In this document: positions 10,585 to 21,641 of the stretch, one piece after another | Layout: each line of letters starts with the position of its first letter | Numbering within the stretch: the stretch's first letter is position 1 | Notes under the pieces: generated by a model | What the model saw: only the letters and a program-made list of their open reading frames with translations | Told to the model about the DNA's origin: nothing | Database searches by the model: none | NCBI RefSeq assembly: GCF_018687715.1 | Contig: NC_056752.1 | Coordinates: 37,642,001-37,706,000 of the forward strand | From: Carya illinoinensis | Lineage: Eukaryota > Streptophyta > Magnoliopsida > Fagales > Juglandaceae | DNA: 64,000 nucleotides | Direction of reading: 5' to 3' | Position numbers and translations under genes: made by a program

Positions 10585-13500
10585 TCAGGCGGCTCTCGAC
10601 TTCATAAACATCTTCTACCATCTCTGTAGCCACTTTTGCAAGTTGGTGTGCTGCCATGTTTGCCTCTCTATGGACATGGGAGGCTGTCTAGTTGACACTT
10701 GAATTCAATACCCTTTTCGCATCTTCAATCAGGCACCCCCAAGCTTGAATCCAGTGCTTTGCTCTGCAACACATCCACCACTCGCTTAGCATCACTCTCT
10801 AAATAGACTTGTTGCAATCCCAGGTCTCTGCTAAACACAACTGCAACCAACAATCCATAAGCCTCAGCATCGAAATGAGTCCCTCTTAAAGGTCTCTGAG
10901 CTCTTACAGTGCCAACTACCTGTCCTTGGAAGTCCCTGACTATCACACCTATCCCAACTCTTCCCTCCTTTGCTCTAACAGTTGCATCCCAATTGAGCTT
11001 GTAGGAGTTCTGCATTGGTTTGGACCACTTATGCCCTGCAGATCCAACCTGTTTCTTTGTTCCTTGGTCTGTTACAAGGGATTCTCTGAAAATGGATACT
11101 TCTTCTATGGCCTGTTGATACAGACTAGTAGGATGTGTGAATCCTTTCCCATGATATAGCTCATTTCTCCTGGTCCAAATCCTTTTCAGTACAACTGCAG
11201 TCTCTTCTAGTTCAGCAGCATCCAAATTCTCTATGAGAAAGGACCAGATATCAAAAAAGAGGTCACTATGGCAGGACATTTTCTGGACCTTTTTGCAGTT
11301 TTGTTTCCACACATCCTGAGCAGCAACACAGCTCCACAAGGCATGACTTGAGGTTTCAGTGGCTTGAGTACAGATAAGGCAATTGTTGTCCTCTACAACC
11401 TTCCTTCTCTTCAAATTTGCTAGTGTTGGTAGGGCCTCACTACATGCTCTCCACACTAACTGTTTGACACTTGAAGGGGTCTTTAGCTTCCATATACTCT
11501 TCCACACATGCTTGACCTGTGTTTTCCTAGATGACTTCCCCTGAAAATCAGCCTCCATTTGTCTGTGAACATGGTACCCACTTTTTACTGAATACTGGCC
11601 ATTGGTGGTGAAGTGCCAAACCATCCTATCTTCCCTACCCTTAACACTGATGGGAATTGTTTTTACAGCTTTATACTTCTGTGCAGTTAACAACTCTTGA
11701 ATGAGAGAGTACTTCCAGGTTTTTAGATCACTATCTATAAGATCACTTACCTTTTCACACTCACAGCCCACTGGTCGAGTAGAAACTACTCTTTTTGGTG
11801 GAAAAGAGGCTATCCACCAGTCTTTCCAAATGTTTATTGTGCCCATTGCCCACTCTCCACATTAGTCCTTCTCTTAGAATTTCCAGACCTACACACACTC
11901 CTCTCCATGCAAAGGAAGGTCTTGCCCCCAGTGTTGCATCTAGGAATCCAGTTTTTGAAAAGTGTTTTTGTTTTAAGACCATAGCAGCTAAAGAGGATGG
12001 ATTCTGTAAAATCCTCCATCCTTGTTTAGCAAGTAAAGCAAGGTTGAAGCTTCTGAAATCTCTGAACCTAAGACCACCTGCCCCTTTGCTGTAGCTGAGT
12101 TGATTCCACCTAACCAATTGTATCTTTGAGGTATCCTCATTGTATCCCCACCAGAATTTTCTTATAAGTTGGTTCAGCCTGTTTGTAATCGAGGTTGGTA
12201 GCAGGAAAATCCCCATTGCATAAGAGGGAATGACTTGTAACACTGATTTTAAGAGGACTTCTTTCCCTGCATTTGACAGAAACTTATTCTTCCAGTTGAC
12301 CATTCTAGCCCAGGTTCTGTCAAATGAGTGTGTGAAAGGTTGCCACTTTCTGCCTCCCTACTACAGCTGGAAGTCCCAAGTACTTCTCGAAGTTGCTTGT
12401 TGCTTTAACACTTGCTTACTGCAAAATCTGAGTCCTACATACTGTCTGTGTGTTCTTGCTAAAAAGGATTGAAGACTTATCTTTGTTCAGGACTTGACCC
12501 GATGCCTTTCCATAGACTTCAAGGACTTTGAGGACACATGATAGTTCCTTGGTTGTTGCTTGACAGAAGAGAATGCTGTCATCTGCAAAAAAACAGATGA
12601 TTAACTGTGATGGGGCCTCTTCCAACAGGTGCAGGAGTGATCTGTCCAGCTTGTTCAGCTCTTTTCAACAGTGAGAAGAGGGCTTCTGCACACATGATGA
12701 AAATGTAGGGAGACACTGGATCTCCTTGTCTAAGTCCCCTCGATGGCATGAATTTCCTTTGTGGGTCTCCATTAACTAAAATAGAATAGGATACTGAGTT
12801 AAGGCATGACTGAATGAGCCTAATCCATCTTAGTGGGAATTCCATCTTAACCATTACAGCTTCAACAAAGCTCCACTCTATCCTATCATATGCCTTACTC
12901 ATGTCAATTTTTAGTGTCATACATTCTTTTTTTCCTTTCATTCTCGAGTTCATAGAGTGTAAAACTTCATAAGCTACTAATATATTGTCTGAGATGAGCC
13001 TACCCGAGACAAAGGCATTTTGGTTCAGTGAGATAAGGTTGTGGAGAATACCTTTCATTCTATTAGCAAGGGTTTTAGACACAATTTTATACAACACATT
13101 ACAAAGACTTATTGGTCTTAACTCAGCTACTCTCTTGGGGTTTTTCACTTTGGGAATTAGGGATATATAAGTGTCATTAACATCTTGGAGGGACCTACTA
13201 CAGTTTAGGACTTCGAGTGCATAAGAGTATACTTCCTCTCCCACCACTTCCCAATGTTTTTGATAAAAATGAGTTAAGAAACCATCAGGTCCAGGTGACC
13301 CTAATGGATTCATCTAAAACACAACACCTCTGACTTCCTCTCTGGTGAATGGCTTAGAGAGCCAAGACTTCATATCTCCTGTTAATTTTGACTCCATGGC
13401 ATGCAAGCATTCATCAAAACTAGTGGGACAAGAGGTGAAAAATAATGTAGAGAAATAACCTGTGAACACTTCACCTATTCCTGCCTGGTTAGCAATTACT

Positions 13501-14657
13501 CTCCCTTGTTGGTCCTCAATGCTTCTAACTGTGTTGGTTCTTCTTCTCTGAGAGGCCTGCTGATGGAAGAAGTGTGTGTTCCTGTCACCAAGTCTTAGCC
13601 AGTGTTGTTTTGCCCTCTGACGCCACTTCACATCTTCTGCAGCCAGGGATGATTGTACTCTCCTCTGGAGCTATTGCATTTCTGTTATATGGGAGCCAGT
13701 ACCATTGTTTTGAAGGTGGCGTATTCTTTGTAAAGTCTCTGCATCGTGCTTATGGTTATCCTGCTTTGTTCTTTTCCTCAACTACTGTAGGGCCCTTTGG
13801 CATGTTTCCAATCTGTGCCTCATTGTGCAGCCTGAGAGACCAGCTGGTCTGGTACTCTTCCATCCATTTGCCACTATATTATGACAGTCTTCATGTAGAT
13901 CCCACGCAGCTTCATACCTAAATCCTGGACTCCACCTTTTCCTACTTTGGTTTGGGGACTGTTTGTTTATGTAGAGAGGGGAGTGGTCTGATTTTACTGC
14001 TGCTAGTGCAGTACATGTTGCACCTCTGAAGAGTTCTTTCCACTCCTTGTTAGCCATAGCCCTGTCTATTCTTTCCTTGGTAAATTCCTTACCCCTTATG
14101 TTATTTGACCAGGTAAAGTGTTGTCCCAGGTGATGCACATCATAGAGCCCACATCTCTCAACAGCTTGTCTAAATGCTTCAATTTGGTTGTATGGTCTAC
14201 TGGATGCTCCTTGCTTTTCTTTTTGATGCAACACTTCGTTGAAATCTCCTGCACATAACCAAGCCACAAATGATTGAGGCTTTAACATCTCAAGTAGCTG
14301 CCAACTACTCTTTCTTTTGGCTGTCTCGGGATGGCCATAAAACCCAGTGAAATGCCATGTTCTGTCATAGAGCTCTTCCTTAACCACTGCACTAACATGC
14401 CACCTGGTATAGCTAACCACTTGGACCTCCCATTCTTCCTTCCACAGCAAAGCAATACCTCCACTCATTCCAACACTTTCAACATCAAAACATCCATCCA
14501 TCTTCAAAGATCTCCTGACTACCTCCATCCTTTGTTTACTACACTTATTTTCCACCAGGAAAACTAAGAGTGGGCCCTTTTCCTTAACAAGTTTGCTAAG
14601 GATCCTAACTGACCGAGGGTTCCCAAGCCCTCGGTAGTTCCACACTAAGAGGCTCAT
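10585..14657 (-). pseudogene. LINE ORF2: endonuclease, reverse transcriptase, zf-RVT, RNase H
   Basis: The start is ATG 14657 (MSLLVWNYRGLGNPRSV). An APE-type endonuclease (to about 13960) shows LCAGDFNEVL, FTWSN and KSDHSPL. TAG stops occur at 13782 and 13314. The reverse transcriptase (13313-12416) has [29 protein letters not shown] and FADD; one extra base in a seven-A run (12587-12593, plus strand) breaks the frame immediately before FADD. Further frame changes separate the thumb (12303-11761), the zf-RVT region and an RNase H domain with LNWDAT, DAEAYGL and LESDAK. The RNase H end continues in another frame to about 10585 (AAHQLAKVATEMVED). This enzyme would nick DNA and prime reverse transcription on the target. 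Confidence 0.9.
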
Positions 14658-14915
14658 TGTCTTTGGCAGGGCTAGAAACCAGCCTCTGCCATTGTGTTGT
14701 TGTTCTCCATGGAAACATTCTTCCTCTTTTGGCGTCTTGGATTAACATTACTCACTATAGTTTTTCTTTTTCGACTACTTCTGGTTTGACACTTGAGAGG
14801 GAAATTTGTTACATCTTCCAAAGCCACCACCCCCTCCTCCTTCATCTTGGTTTAGACCCCCTCTAGCAAGCCTTTTCCACTTCTTTCCTTGTGTTTTCTC
14901 AGTCCCTTTAACTAA

Positions 14916-16214
14916 CTACTTTTTTGTTCTTTTGTCATGCAAGATACCTTCTACTGTTCCTCCAATGGTAGTTAGTTCCTTGTTATTTTCATTTAAATTG
15001 TTTCCTACTACAGTCTGACCACCATTTGGCTCTTCAGTTGAGATAAGGTCCAGTTCCATGCTAGATAGGAAGGAAGAATTTTGCATCTCCGATTCAATTT
15101 TCAGAGAGATTACCTCGTGTATGTGTTCTGGTTCCTGATCCCTAAAAGTTTGACTGTCCAGCTGTCTCGTGATGTGAGGTTCATCCGTATGTCCAGTTAC
15201 TTTCCCATTGGTCAGTTTCACGCCCATATCTTCCTGCTTTCTACTAACTCCGTGGACTTTTTCCTGACTTTCCTGTTTAGTCATATCTTGTTTTGGCGCC
15301 AAATTCCTGTTTGATAGCATGGCTTTCTGGCCTAGACTTCTCCTCTACATCGTGCTCATAGACTCCCTGCTGCTGTCGATGCTGGTTACCACCCTTAGTG
15401 CCGCCGTACCTGCGCCCATTGGAGATACTATTGTGCATAGGCTGAGCTTTGAGCCATGCACCAACTGCTGGTGTTCTAGCTCAATACCTTGTTGTTCATA
15501 GCACTGCCTTATACAGTTTTTCCCCTTATGAAATAACGTACCACACTGGAAATAGAAGTTTTGCAACCTCTCATACTTAAAGGAGATCTAGATTTTTTGG
15601 TTGTTAAAAAACAACCATTTTCCCCTTAAAAGAGGTCTGTGGAGGTTTACTGCAACTCTAACCCGTAGACATCTTCCCCATGCACGACCATCTGTCTCGA
15701 TCTCTACTCTGATGACATGCCCGATGGAGGCCCCTAGCTCTTCTCCTACTTCTTCTGTCATTGTGTCTAAAGGCAAGTTATGAAGGTGGACCCAAAAGGG
15801 TTCATACTTGAACTTCAGACCATTTATGGACTCCGTGCCATCCAACTCTTGTAACGTTAGCAGGCTTCTATAATAAAACCATGGTCTTCCACTCAGCACT
15901 TTGTCTTTATCTTCTCTGTTCTGAAACTCGATCAAAAAGCTCTGGTCTCCGAGATCCTTAAAGCTAACCCATCCCTCAAGCCTCCACACTTGGGACATTG
16001 TTTCTCTGAATCCCTCGGTATTAACATTCTTCTCGGTTAGAGCTTTACCCACAATGCAGTGTTTTCCTTTTCTGCTAATATTCTTGAGATTCTATTCTTT
16101 CACATGGAAGCATTCATTCTCATCCGTAGACAATCGTATCCTCTCCCACCGTCTCGCCAGTTCGTCTACTTTCATTCGTTCCCTCAAAAACGTTGGACAG
16201 TACCAGCCGGCCAT
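14916..16214 (-). pseudogene. LINE ORF1 (DUF4283 / CCHC nucleic-acid-binding protein)
   Basis: The frame opens at ATG 16214-16212 (MAGWYCPTFLRERMKVDEL) about 120 bp from the element's 5' end. It contains a DUF4283 RNA-binding region (about 15600-16050, VWRLEGWVSFKDLGDQSF), a damaged zinc knuckle near 15520-15566 in which the first cysteine is tyrosine (FYFQCGTLFHKGKNC), and a charged low-complexity tail. The single frame is interrupted by TAG at 16092, 15588, 15345 and 14916 and by nothing else, which is a methylation-deamination type of decay. The intact protein would bind LINE RNA as a chaperone. Confidence 0.85.
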
Positions 16215-16346
16215 AATAACTAAAACTCACAAGGTGTGAGACCTGAAACTTTTGGAGACCAAAAGCACTAAAGTTTTACTCTGTCTCACGACAGAAGAGA
16301 AAACACTCCTACAATTTGGGGATATAATCAATTATGCCTCATTGAT

Positions 16347-17620
16347 TTGGCACCATAATGTGGTGCTACGTGGCTTATTATAAAAAAAAATTAAACACAA
16401 ACATAAAATGTTAGAAAAAATCTAGCATTTTAGTCTTACTCTTTTTATGTCTTTGAGAGCCATTTTGTTTTGAATTTATATTTTTAAGAGTTTTTTAATC
16501 TTTTTATTAAGATATGTGGCATCACATTGCCACATCAAAGGGCAAAGTGAATGGTATTATTTAAAGGGCATAGACTTTAGGCTTGCAATCCGTCTAACCT
16601 GCACTGGTTTTGGACTCGACCACATACTAGATTCAAACAACTCAACCTGTAATATGCGGGTTGAGTATGGTCTAAAAATGAATAATAACAGCTAAAAAAA
16701 AAACTAATTCAAACCACCCCAAGAATCATCCATCCTACTTTTCCAATTCCCCAATCACAAAACTTTCGTTAGGCCTTCAAACCCCAAAATCTAGAAATTC
16801 CCCATAAGCAAAACGAAAAACCAAATTCTCAAGTTTCTTAAATACCCATATCTAGAACCAGAACTTTATTGCAAAACTCTTTTCAAGTAAATTGTCAAGC
16901 TTCAAATTCAATCAAAACAAGAACCTTGCTTTCCTATAGAAATGGATTCCAATAACTACAAAACCCAGAAAAGAAAACAAACCCTAACAAAGCTGCCCTT
17001 TATTTCTTAATCCACATTAGAGGCATGCCATGAATGGTTGCGCCAAATCTCTGTTTGGCCACGAGTCATCGTAGGTAAACGACCACCCACAAGAGTTCAA
17101 ATGACACCCAGGACTAGTCATAAGCTCCGACAATTCAATCTCGTCCCCAAAATCTTCACCATCTGACCTAGGGTTGCGCAGCCTTCAATGCTACCTCCTA
17201 GATATCCTTGGCGGTGCATGTGGACGACCTCGACAAGTTCTGGACCTAGTCGAGGAAATTGAGCTACGCCGTGTGACCTTTCAAGCAATATGTCGTAGTT
17301 GAAGGATTCTTGCCTCATTTGCCTAGAAGATAATTCCCAATAATTGCATCTTTGACCTTGCGACGGAACTGTAGTAATTCATTCTTCTGCTTGCTCTTCA
17401 TTTTAGCAGCATAAGTGCTTTCATCTTCTTGGCTGCTAGGGTTTGATCAGTCTGAACGCTTGAAGCATTTTAAAAATGTTAAGAGACGAGTCTACTCGTC
17501 ATTTATCAGGTTCAACCTGACATTGAAGCAAAACTCTTTTATTGGAGGGATTTGATTGGGTCAGACGGGCAGATCAGTCCAATGTTTTTGCACAGGCCTA
17601 GACATAGTAACCTTACTCTT
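16347..17620. other. Non-coding, possible hAT-like MITE with captured gene piece
   Basis: No intact gene. Ends near 16575 (TAGGCTTGCAATCC) and 17594 (reversed TAGGCCTGTGCAAA) are similar inverted termini, suggesting a non-autonomous element of about 1 kb, but no target duplication could be confirmed. A short patellin-like reading frame lies inside at 17315-17440. Confidence 0.35.
17315..17440 (-). pseudogene. Patellin/SEC14-like gene fragment (tentative)
   Basis: The minus-strand frame reads KNELLQFRRKVKDAIIGNYL and then stops at 17315-17317. I recognise this as similar to the segment just before the CRAL-TRIO N region in plant patellins. Nothing else of such a gene was found around it, so it would be a captured or relic fragment. 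The match is from memory of the family and short. Confidence 0.3.
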
Positions 17621-17650
17621 AAAATATATATATATATATATATATATATT
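17621..17650. repeat. (TA)n microsatellite
   Basis: Uninterrupted TA dinucleotide run of about 13-14 units. Confidence 0.95.
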
Positions 17651-17828
17651 TTAAAATATATAGATATTATATTTATGCACTTTTTTAAAAAATTTAAAAA
17701 GAATGCATCAAACTTATGCATCCTATGTAAATCATTTCCCTTTTAAATATGGGCTTTTATAAAACTAACTTGTATGTCGTAAGATTAAAAAAAATAAAAA
17801 AACATTTTTAAATATGAATTTTTATAAA

Positions 17829-18034
17829 GGATAATGCTTTATCCACATAGAAAAGTCACCGATTTTTTAATATGGGCTTTAGCCACTGATTTTTTTTTAT
17901 TTGATTTTTTTACTTATTAATTAAGTAAGTATTTTTAAAAAAATAATACTTAAAAATATAACAAAAATATAAAAAAAGCAAAAAAATAATTAAAAAAATT
18001 GCTTATTCGTTTCTATGTGGCTGTAGCAAGGTTA
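17829..18034. mobile_element. 206-bp MITE with exact 9-bp target duplication
   Basis: Flanked by ttttataaa at 17820-17828 and 18035-18043. The ends are imperfect inverted repeats: the left shows TGCTTTATCCACATAGAAA and the right, reversed, TGCTACAGCCACATAGAAA. A 9-bp duplication points to the Mutator superfamily. The interior is A/T-rich and non-coding. Confidence 0.75.
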
Positions 18035-18125
18035 TTTTATAAAACTAACTTTTTAAAAATTTAAAATTTTGATACATTATTCTTCCCCATACTAGTCTTT
18101 TGCTTATACTTGTTTTTTGTCTCGT

Positions 18126-18656
18126 CTAGGGGTGAAAGTTTAAATCGAAAAATCGACTCGGACTAGATTGTTGATCCGATTTTGGACCGATTTTGTCTGT
18201 GATCGGTTTCATGATTCCACAAACTAGATATAATCGGTCCGATTTAAATTTTAGGATTTTTAGGATCGAATTGGATTGGACCGGTTCGTGTTTATATATA
18301 TATATATTTAATTTTTAATATAATTTTTTATACATAATATATCATTATATATGAAATAATTTTATATTATAATTTATAACATAAAATTATAATATTAAAC
18401 ATTAATATTTGTTTGATCATATGTTATTAATATAAAATATATATATATTAATTACATTTTTAGGGCTAATAAATTCTCAACATATTCATTTGAATCGTTT
18501 TGATAAATATATAATGCATTAGTAATACTAATATATATTAGTATAGTAATTACATTTTACTTTAATTAATTGGAATATAATAGTATATTAATACTAATAC
18601 TATATTAAATCATTATAACTTATTAATATTAATAAATTAGTATACTATTCCCTTTC
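18126..18656. repeat. hAT-MITE-like left arm and AT-rich DNA
   Basis: Begins TAGGGGTGAAAGTTT with GGACCGATTTTG-type subterminal DNA, as in the MITE at 18985, then becomes AT-rich. An AATACTATATTAAATC block near its end recurs near 20330, so the right arm of the same element may lie at about 20330-20722. The rest of the structure is unresolved. Confidence 0.4.
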
Positions 18657-18984
18657 TTTCATTGGTTTTCTTGTGGTTTTCATCTGGTTGGTTTCAGCGA
18701 TTTTGGTAGAGATGTTTTGATCTATTGGCTTTTAGAGTTTGACGGCATCCATGCGCACCACAACGGACCTCCCAATGCGTCAATCTGTCGGAAGGGAACA
18801 GAAGTCTACCTAACACAGTGGCGAGTGGATCGCACGCCCGATCCGAAGCGGGATGAATGAAGTTCAAATGCCACCGCTAGTGATATATTTCTGCCGCCAT
18901 GCGCAGCTTCTCTAGGACCAGGGCAAGCGTTTTCTCTAGAGTTGACTGTCGTTCATGCTCTGAGGGCGGCGGATGAATCTCACG

Positions 18985-19636
18985 TAGGGGTCTAACCGGT
19001 CCGGTTTAGTTCAGTTTTGGATAAAATTTAGGACTGAAGTGGTATGTACCGGTTTTACATTTTTCAAAATCGATTACGCAACGGTTACTCTCCTAAACCG
19101 ATACTCCAGTTTTACCGGTTTCCGGTCTGATTTGGTCTAGTTTTTCAGTTTTAATATATTATATTATATATATAATATAGTATATTATAGTATATAATAT
19201 TATAGTGATAATATATTGTAGTATATTATAGTATATAATATTATAGTGATAATATATTGTAGTATATTATAATATATATTATAGTATATTATAATCTATA
19301 GTGATATAGTATTAGTATAACTATTAATACAATAGAAAAAATAATATAAGATTTTAAATTTTAATATTATATTAATTAGTAATTTATCATATGATATAAA
19401 ACTATTTTATATATAGTTATATATCATATATAAATATTATATACAATAGAAAAAAATTAAAAAATACATATAAACAGGTCGGTCCAGATTTAGAAAAAGA
19501 AAAATTGGAAACAGACCGATTTTGACTAGTTTTAAGAAAAATAAAACCGGTATCGGACCGAACCAAACTCGGGATCAGACCGATCCCACCGGTTTGGTCT
19601 GGTCTAATCTGGTTTATCGTTTTTTTTACACCCCTA
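18985..19636. mobile_element. hAT-type MITE, 652 bp
   Basis: Left end TAGGGGTCTAACCGG; right end reversed TAGGGGTGTAAAAA. Flanking 8-mers atctcacg and atccaacg match at six of eight positions, consistent with an old hAT duplication. GGTCCGGTTT-like subterminal motifs occur on both sides and the middle is AT-rich with TATAGTATATTATA repeats. Confidence 0.7.
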
Positions 19637-19644
19637 ATCCAACG

Positions 19645-20010
19645 CTCCTATGCAGCCCTTTGCCGGTGCTTTATGTTTCTCTGTTTGGTTTATGTTTTTA
19701 GTATAATAAAATTACAAGTTTCTTAGACATTAGCTTTGAATAGTTATTCCCTAGGACTTTTAGTCTGTAGGGTGTATACTCCTCTGTTCTTTGAATTTGT
19801 AGGAGGTTGCTTACACTTTGTTTTGGATAGAGTGGTGTTTGTCTCTCAAACAATAGTCTGGAGAGGCTGCAGCAAGGGCTAGGCCATGCCAGTCACTTGT
19901 GTGTACTGGGGATCGTTTAAAGTTATGGTTGGCTTGTAATATGAATTGCAAGTCTACATTGTAACCCCCAATTTCAATAAATGCAATATGCGTTTTTATT
20001 TTTAAAAAAA
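19645..20010 (+). repeat. Possible LINE 3' untranslated remnant
   Basis: Non-coding DNA ending AATAAATGCAATATGCG followed by T- and A-rich tracts, resembling the 3' end of a non-LTR element. It was continuous with 18657-18984 before the MITE inserted. No catalytic motif survives. Confidence 0.35.
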
Positions 20011-20151
20011 TTATTAAGAAAAAATTTTAAAAATATAGAATTTTACTAATAGGCACTTCCTTAAACATTAATTAAAATAAAAAATTAAGAAAAAGTCAAA
20101 TACAAAAATAGTAGTAAATAGTTATATAATCACTTTTATATAGTAATAATA

Positions 20152-20326
20152 TGAGTAATGTTATGTGCAGTCCATATTTGGGAATTGCAATACAAGTTTA
20201 GGCAATTTTATTTTTAAAACTATAAAAATATCACTCTTAAAATGATTTTTTTCTCATTTAATAAAAAGTCTGCATATGTCATTCTCAAATAGAGACTGCA
20301 AATAGAATTTTTCTAATATTAATACT
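20152..20326. mobile_element. Short MITE candidate
   Basis: GTAATGTTATGTGCAGTC at the left and GACTGCAAATAGAATTTTTC at the right form loose inverted repeats around an AT-rich middle. Target duplication not established. Confidence 0.4.
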
Positions 20327-20451
20327 ATATTAAATCCCTATAACTTATAATAATATATTTATATTAAAATCGAAAATGGGGATAGAACTGGATCAAAATT
20401 GGTAAAACCAGAAGTACCGGTTTATGAAAATAATTGGTACATAATCGGTTA

Positions 20452-20646
20452 GGCCTCGTTTGGTTACACAGTTCAGATGAAATGAGATGAGATGTTTTGT
20501 TAAAAGTTGAATAAAATATTATTATAATATAATTTTTTAATATTATTTTTTTAAAAAAATTAATTATTTATTATATTTTTTATATATATTTAAAAAAATT
20601 ATAATAATAATAGAAAATAATTTAAATTTAGATAAACAAACGGGCG
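20452..20646. mobile_element. Tourist-like MITE
   Basis: Left end GGCCTCGTTTGGTT, right end reversed GCGCCCGTTTGTTT, with AAATGAGATGAGATG just inside the left end, as in the elements at 10104 and 36128. It lies directly upstream of the J-protein gene's first exon and may contribute promoter DNA. Confidence 0.6.
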
Positions 20647-20722
20647 CTATTGAAAATACAAAATCGCAATAATCGATTCGGTTCCAAAAATGATACAAAA
20701 CCAGACCGAATCCGTTACACCC

Positions 20723-20856
20723 TCTCTCTCTCTCCTTCTCTCCGTCTGTTTCTCTCACTCTCCCCCTCACCAAGGCTGAGCTTCTGCTCTTTAGCAGTTC
20801 CTGCCCATTTCACTCGTGCCGAATCGAACTCTCGATATGGCCATCATGTCGTTATA
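20723..20856 (+). other. Probable 5' untranslated exon of the J-protein gene
   Basis: A CTCTCTC-rich leader typical of plant transcription starts, followed by mixed-composition DNA and a donor-like GTTATAG|GTATCT at about 20856. A second untranslated exon may lie near 24901-24972 (ATATAG|GAGC...). Inferred from position and splice-like signals only. Confidence 0.4.
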
Positions 20857-21641
20857 GGTATCTTCTTCTCCCGCTTACGGTAATTCCGCTCTCGATTCCA
20901 TCTCTCGGTTTCCTTGTCCCGCTTTTGGGACTCTCTCTTTTTATAAATTTTGACTTTTCCTCTTGCTGATATTTGTTATTTTAAGTTTGTTCTTAATGAA
21001 TTCCATTGTTTATCAGGCTGATTTTATACAATCGAAATGCTTATACCATGACTGATATCCATTTTAGCATGTTTGGGAGATTTTTTCTGTTAGCTTTTCA
21101 TGAAAACAGAGTTAAAAAATATGAGTTCTTAATTAAAATGGAAAGGAGAGTTTGGATGCAACTTTCCTGTAATATATGTTATATCAAAATTTGTTTTTAG
21201 TTTGTAATGTTATTCATGTTATGTGTAATTGTATGATGGTGTTAGTACTGCCAGCATTGAGATAATATATCGGACGTACTGTCTTTAAAAGTTGGTTATT
21301 TTCTGAAATTGAGGAAAGCATTGGGGTTTTTACCAGTGGATTGCAGTTTTTTATTTGGTAATTTTGAGAATAATTCTATCATTTTCTTGGGCATATATTA
21401 CTGGTTCTGGAAATATTCCGTTCACTATGACGATGTCCCTGGTGTTGCAAAGTTTTGTGATTCTCACGCTTTATGGCCATCAATAACAAACCATCCCCAA
21501 AGTACATATATATAGAAGAAACACAAAAATAATGAAGTCTAGAAGCATGAGACGATCGATGAAGTGTGTGTGTGTATGGGGTGGGCTTTATTTGTTATAG
21601 AGAGTGCAAATGTCATCTTATTTTATTTATTCACAGGGGTT

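Larger units (their letters stand above)
10461..16332 (-). mobile_element. Full-length LINE (L1-type with RNase H)
   Basis: The element is flanked by an exact 14-bp duplication, tatgcctcattgat, at 10447-10460 and 16333-16346. On the minus strand it runs from a 5' untranslated region through ORF1 and ORF2 to a poly(A) tail (the T run at 10461-10472). Length is 5.87 kb. Both ORFs are disrupted, so this copy is dead although structurally complete. The perfect duplication suggests moderate age or good luck at that site. Confidence 0.95.

Noticed and set aside
13574..13921. Plus-strand ORFs over the LINE
   Set aside because: Antisense shadows of the ORF2 frame.
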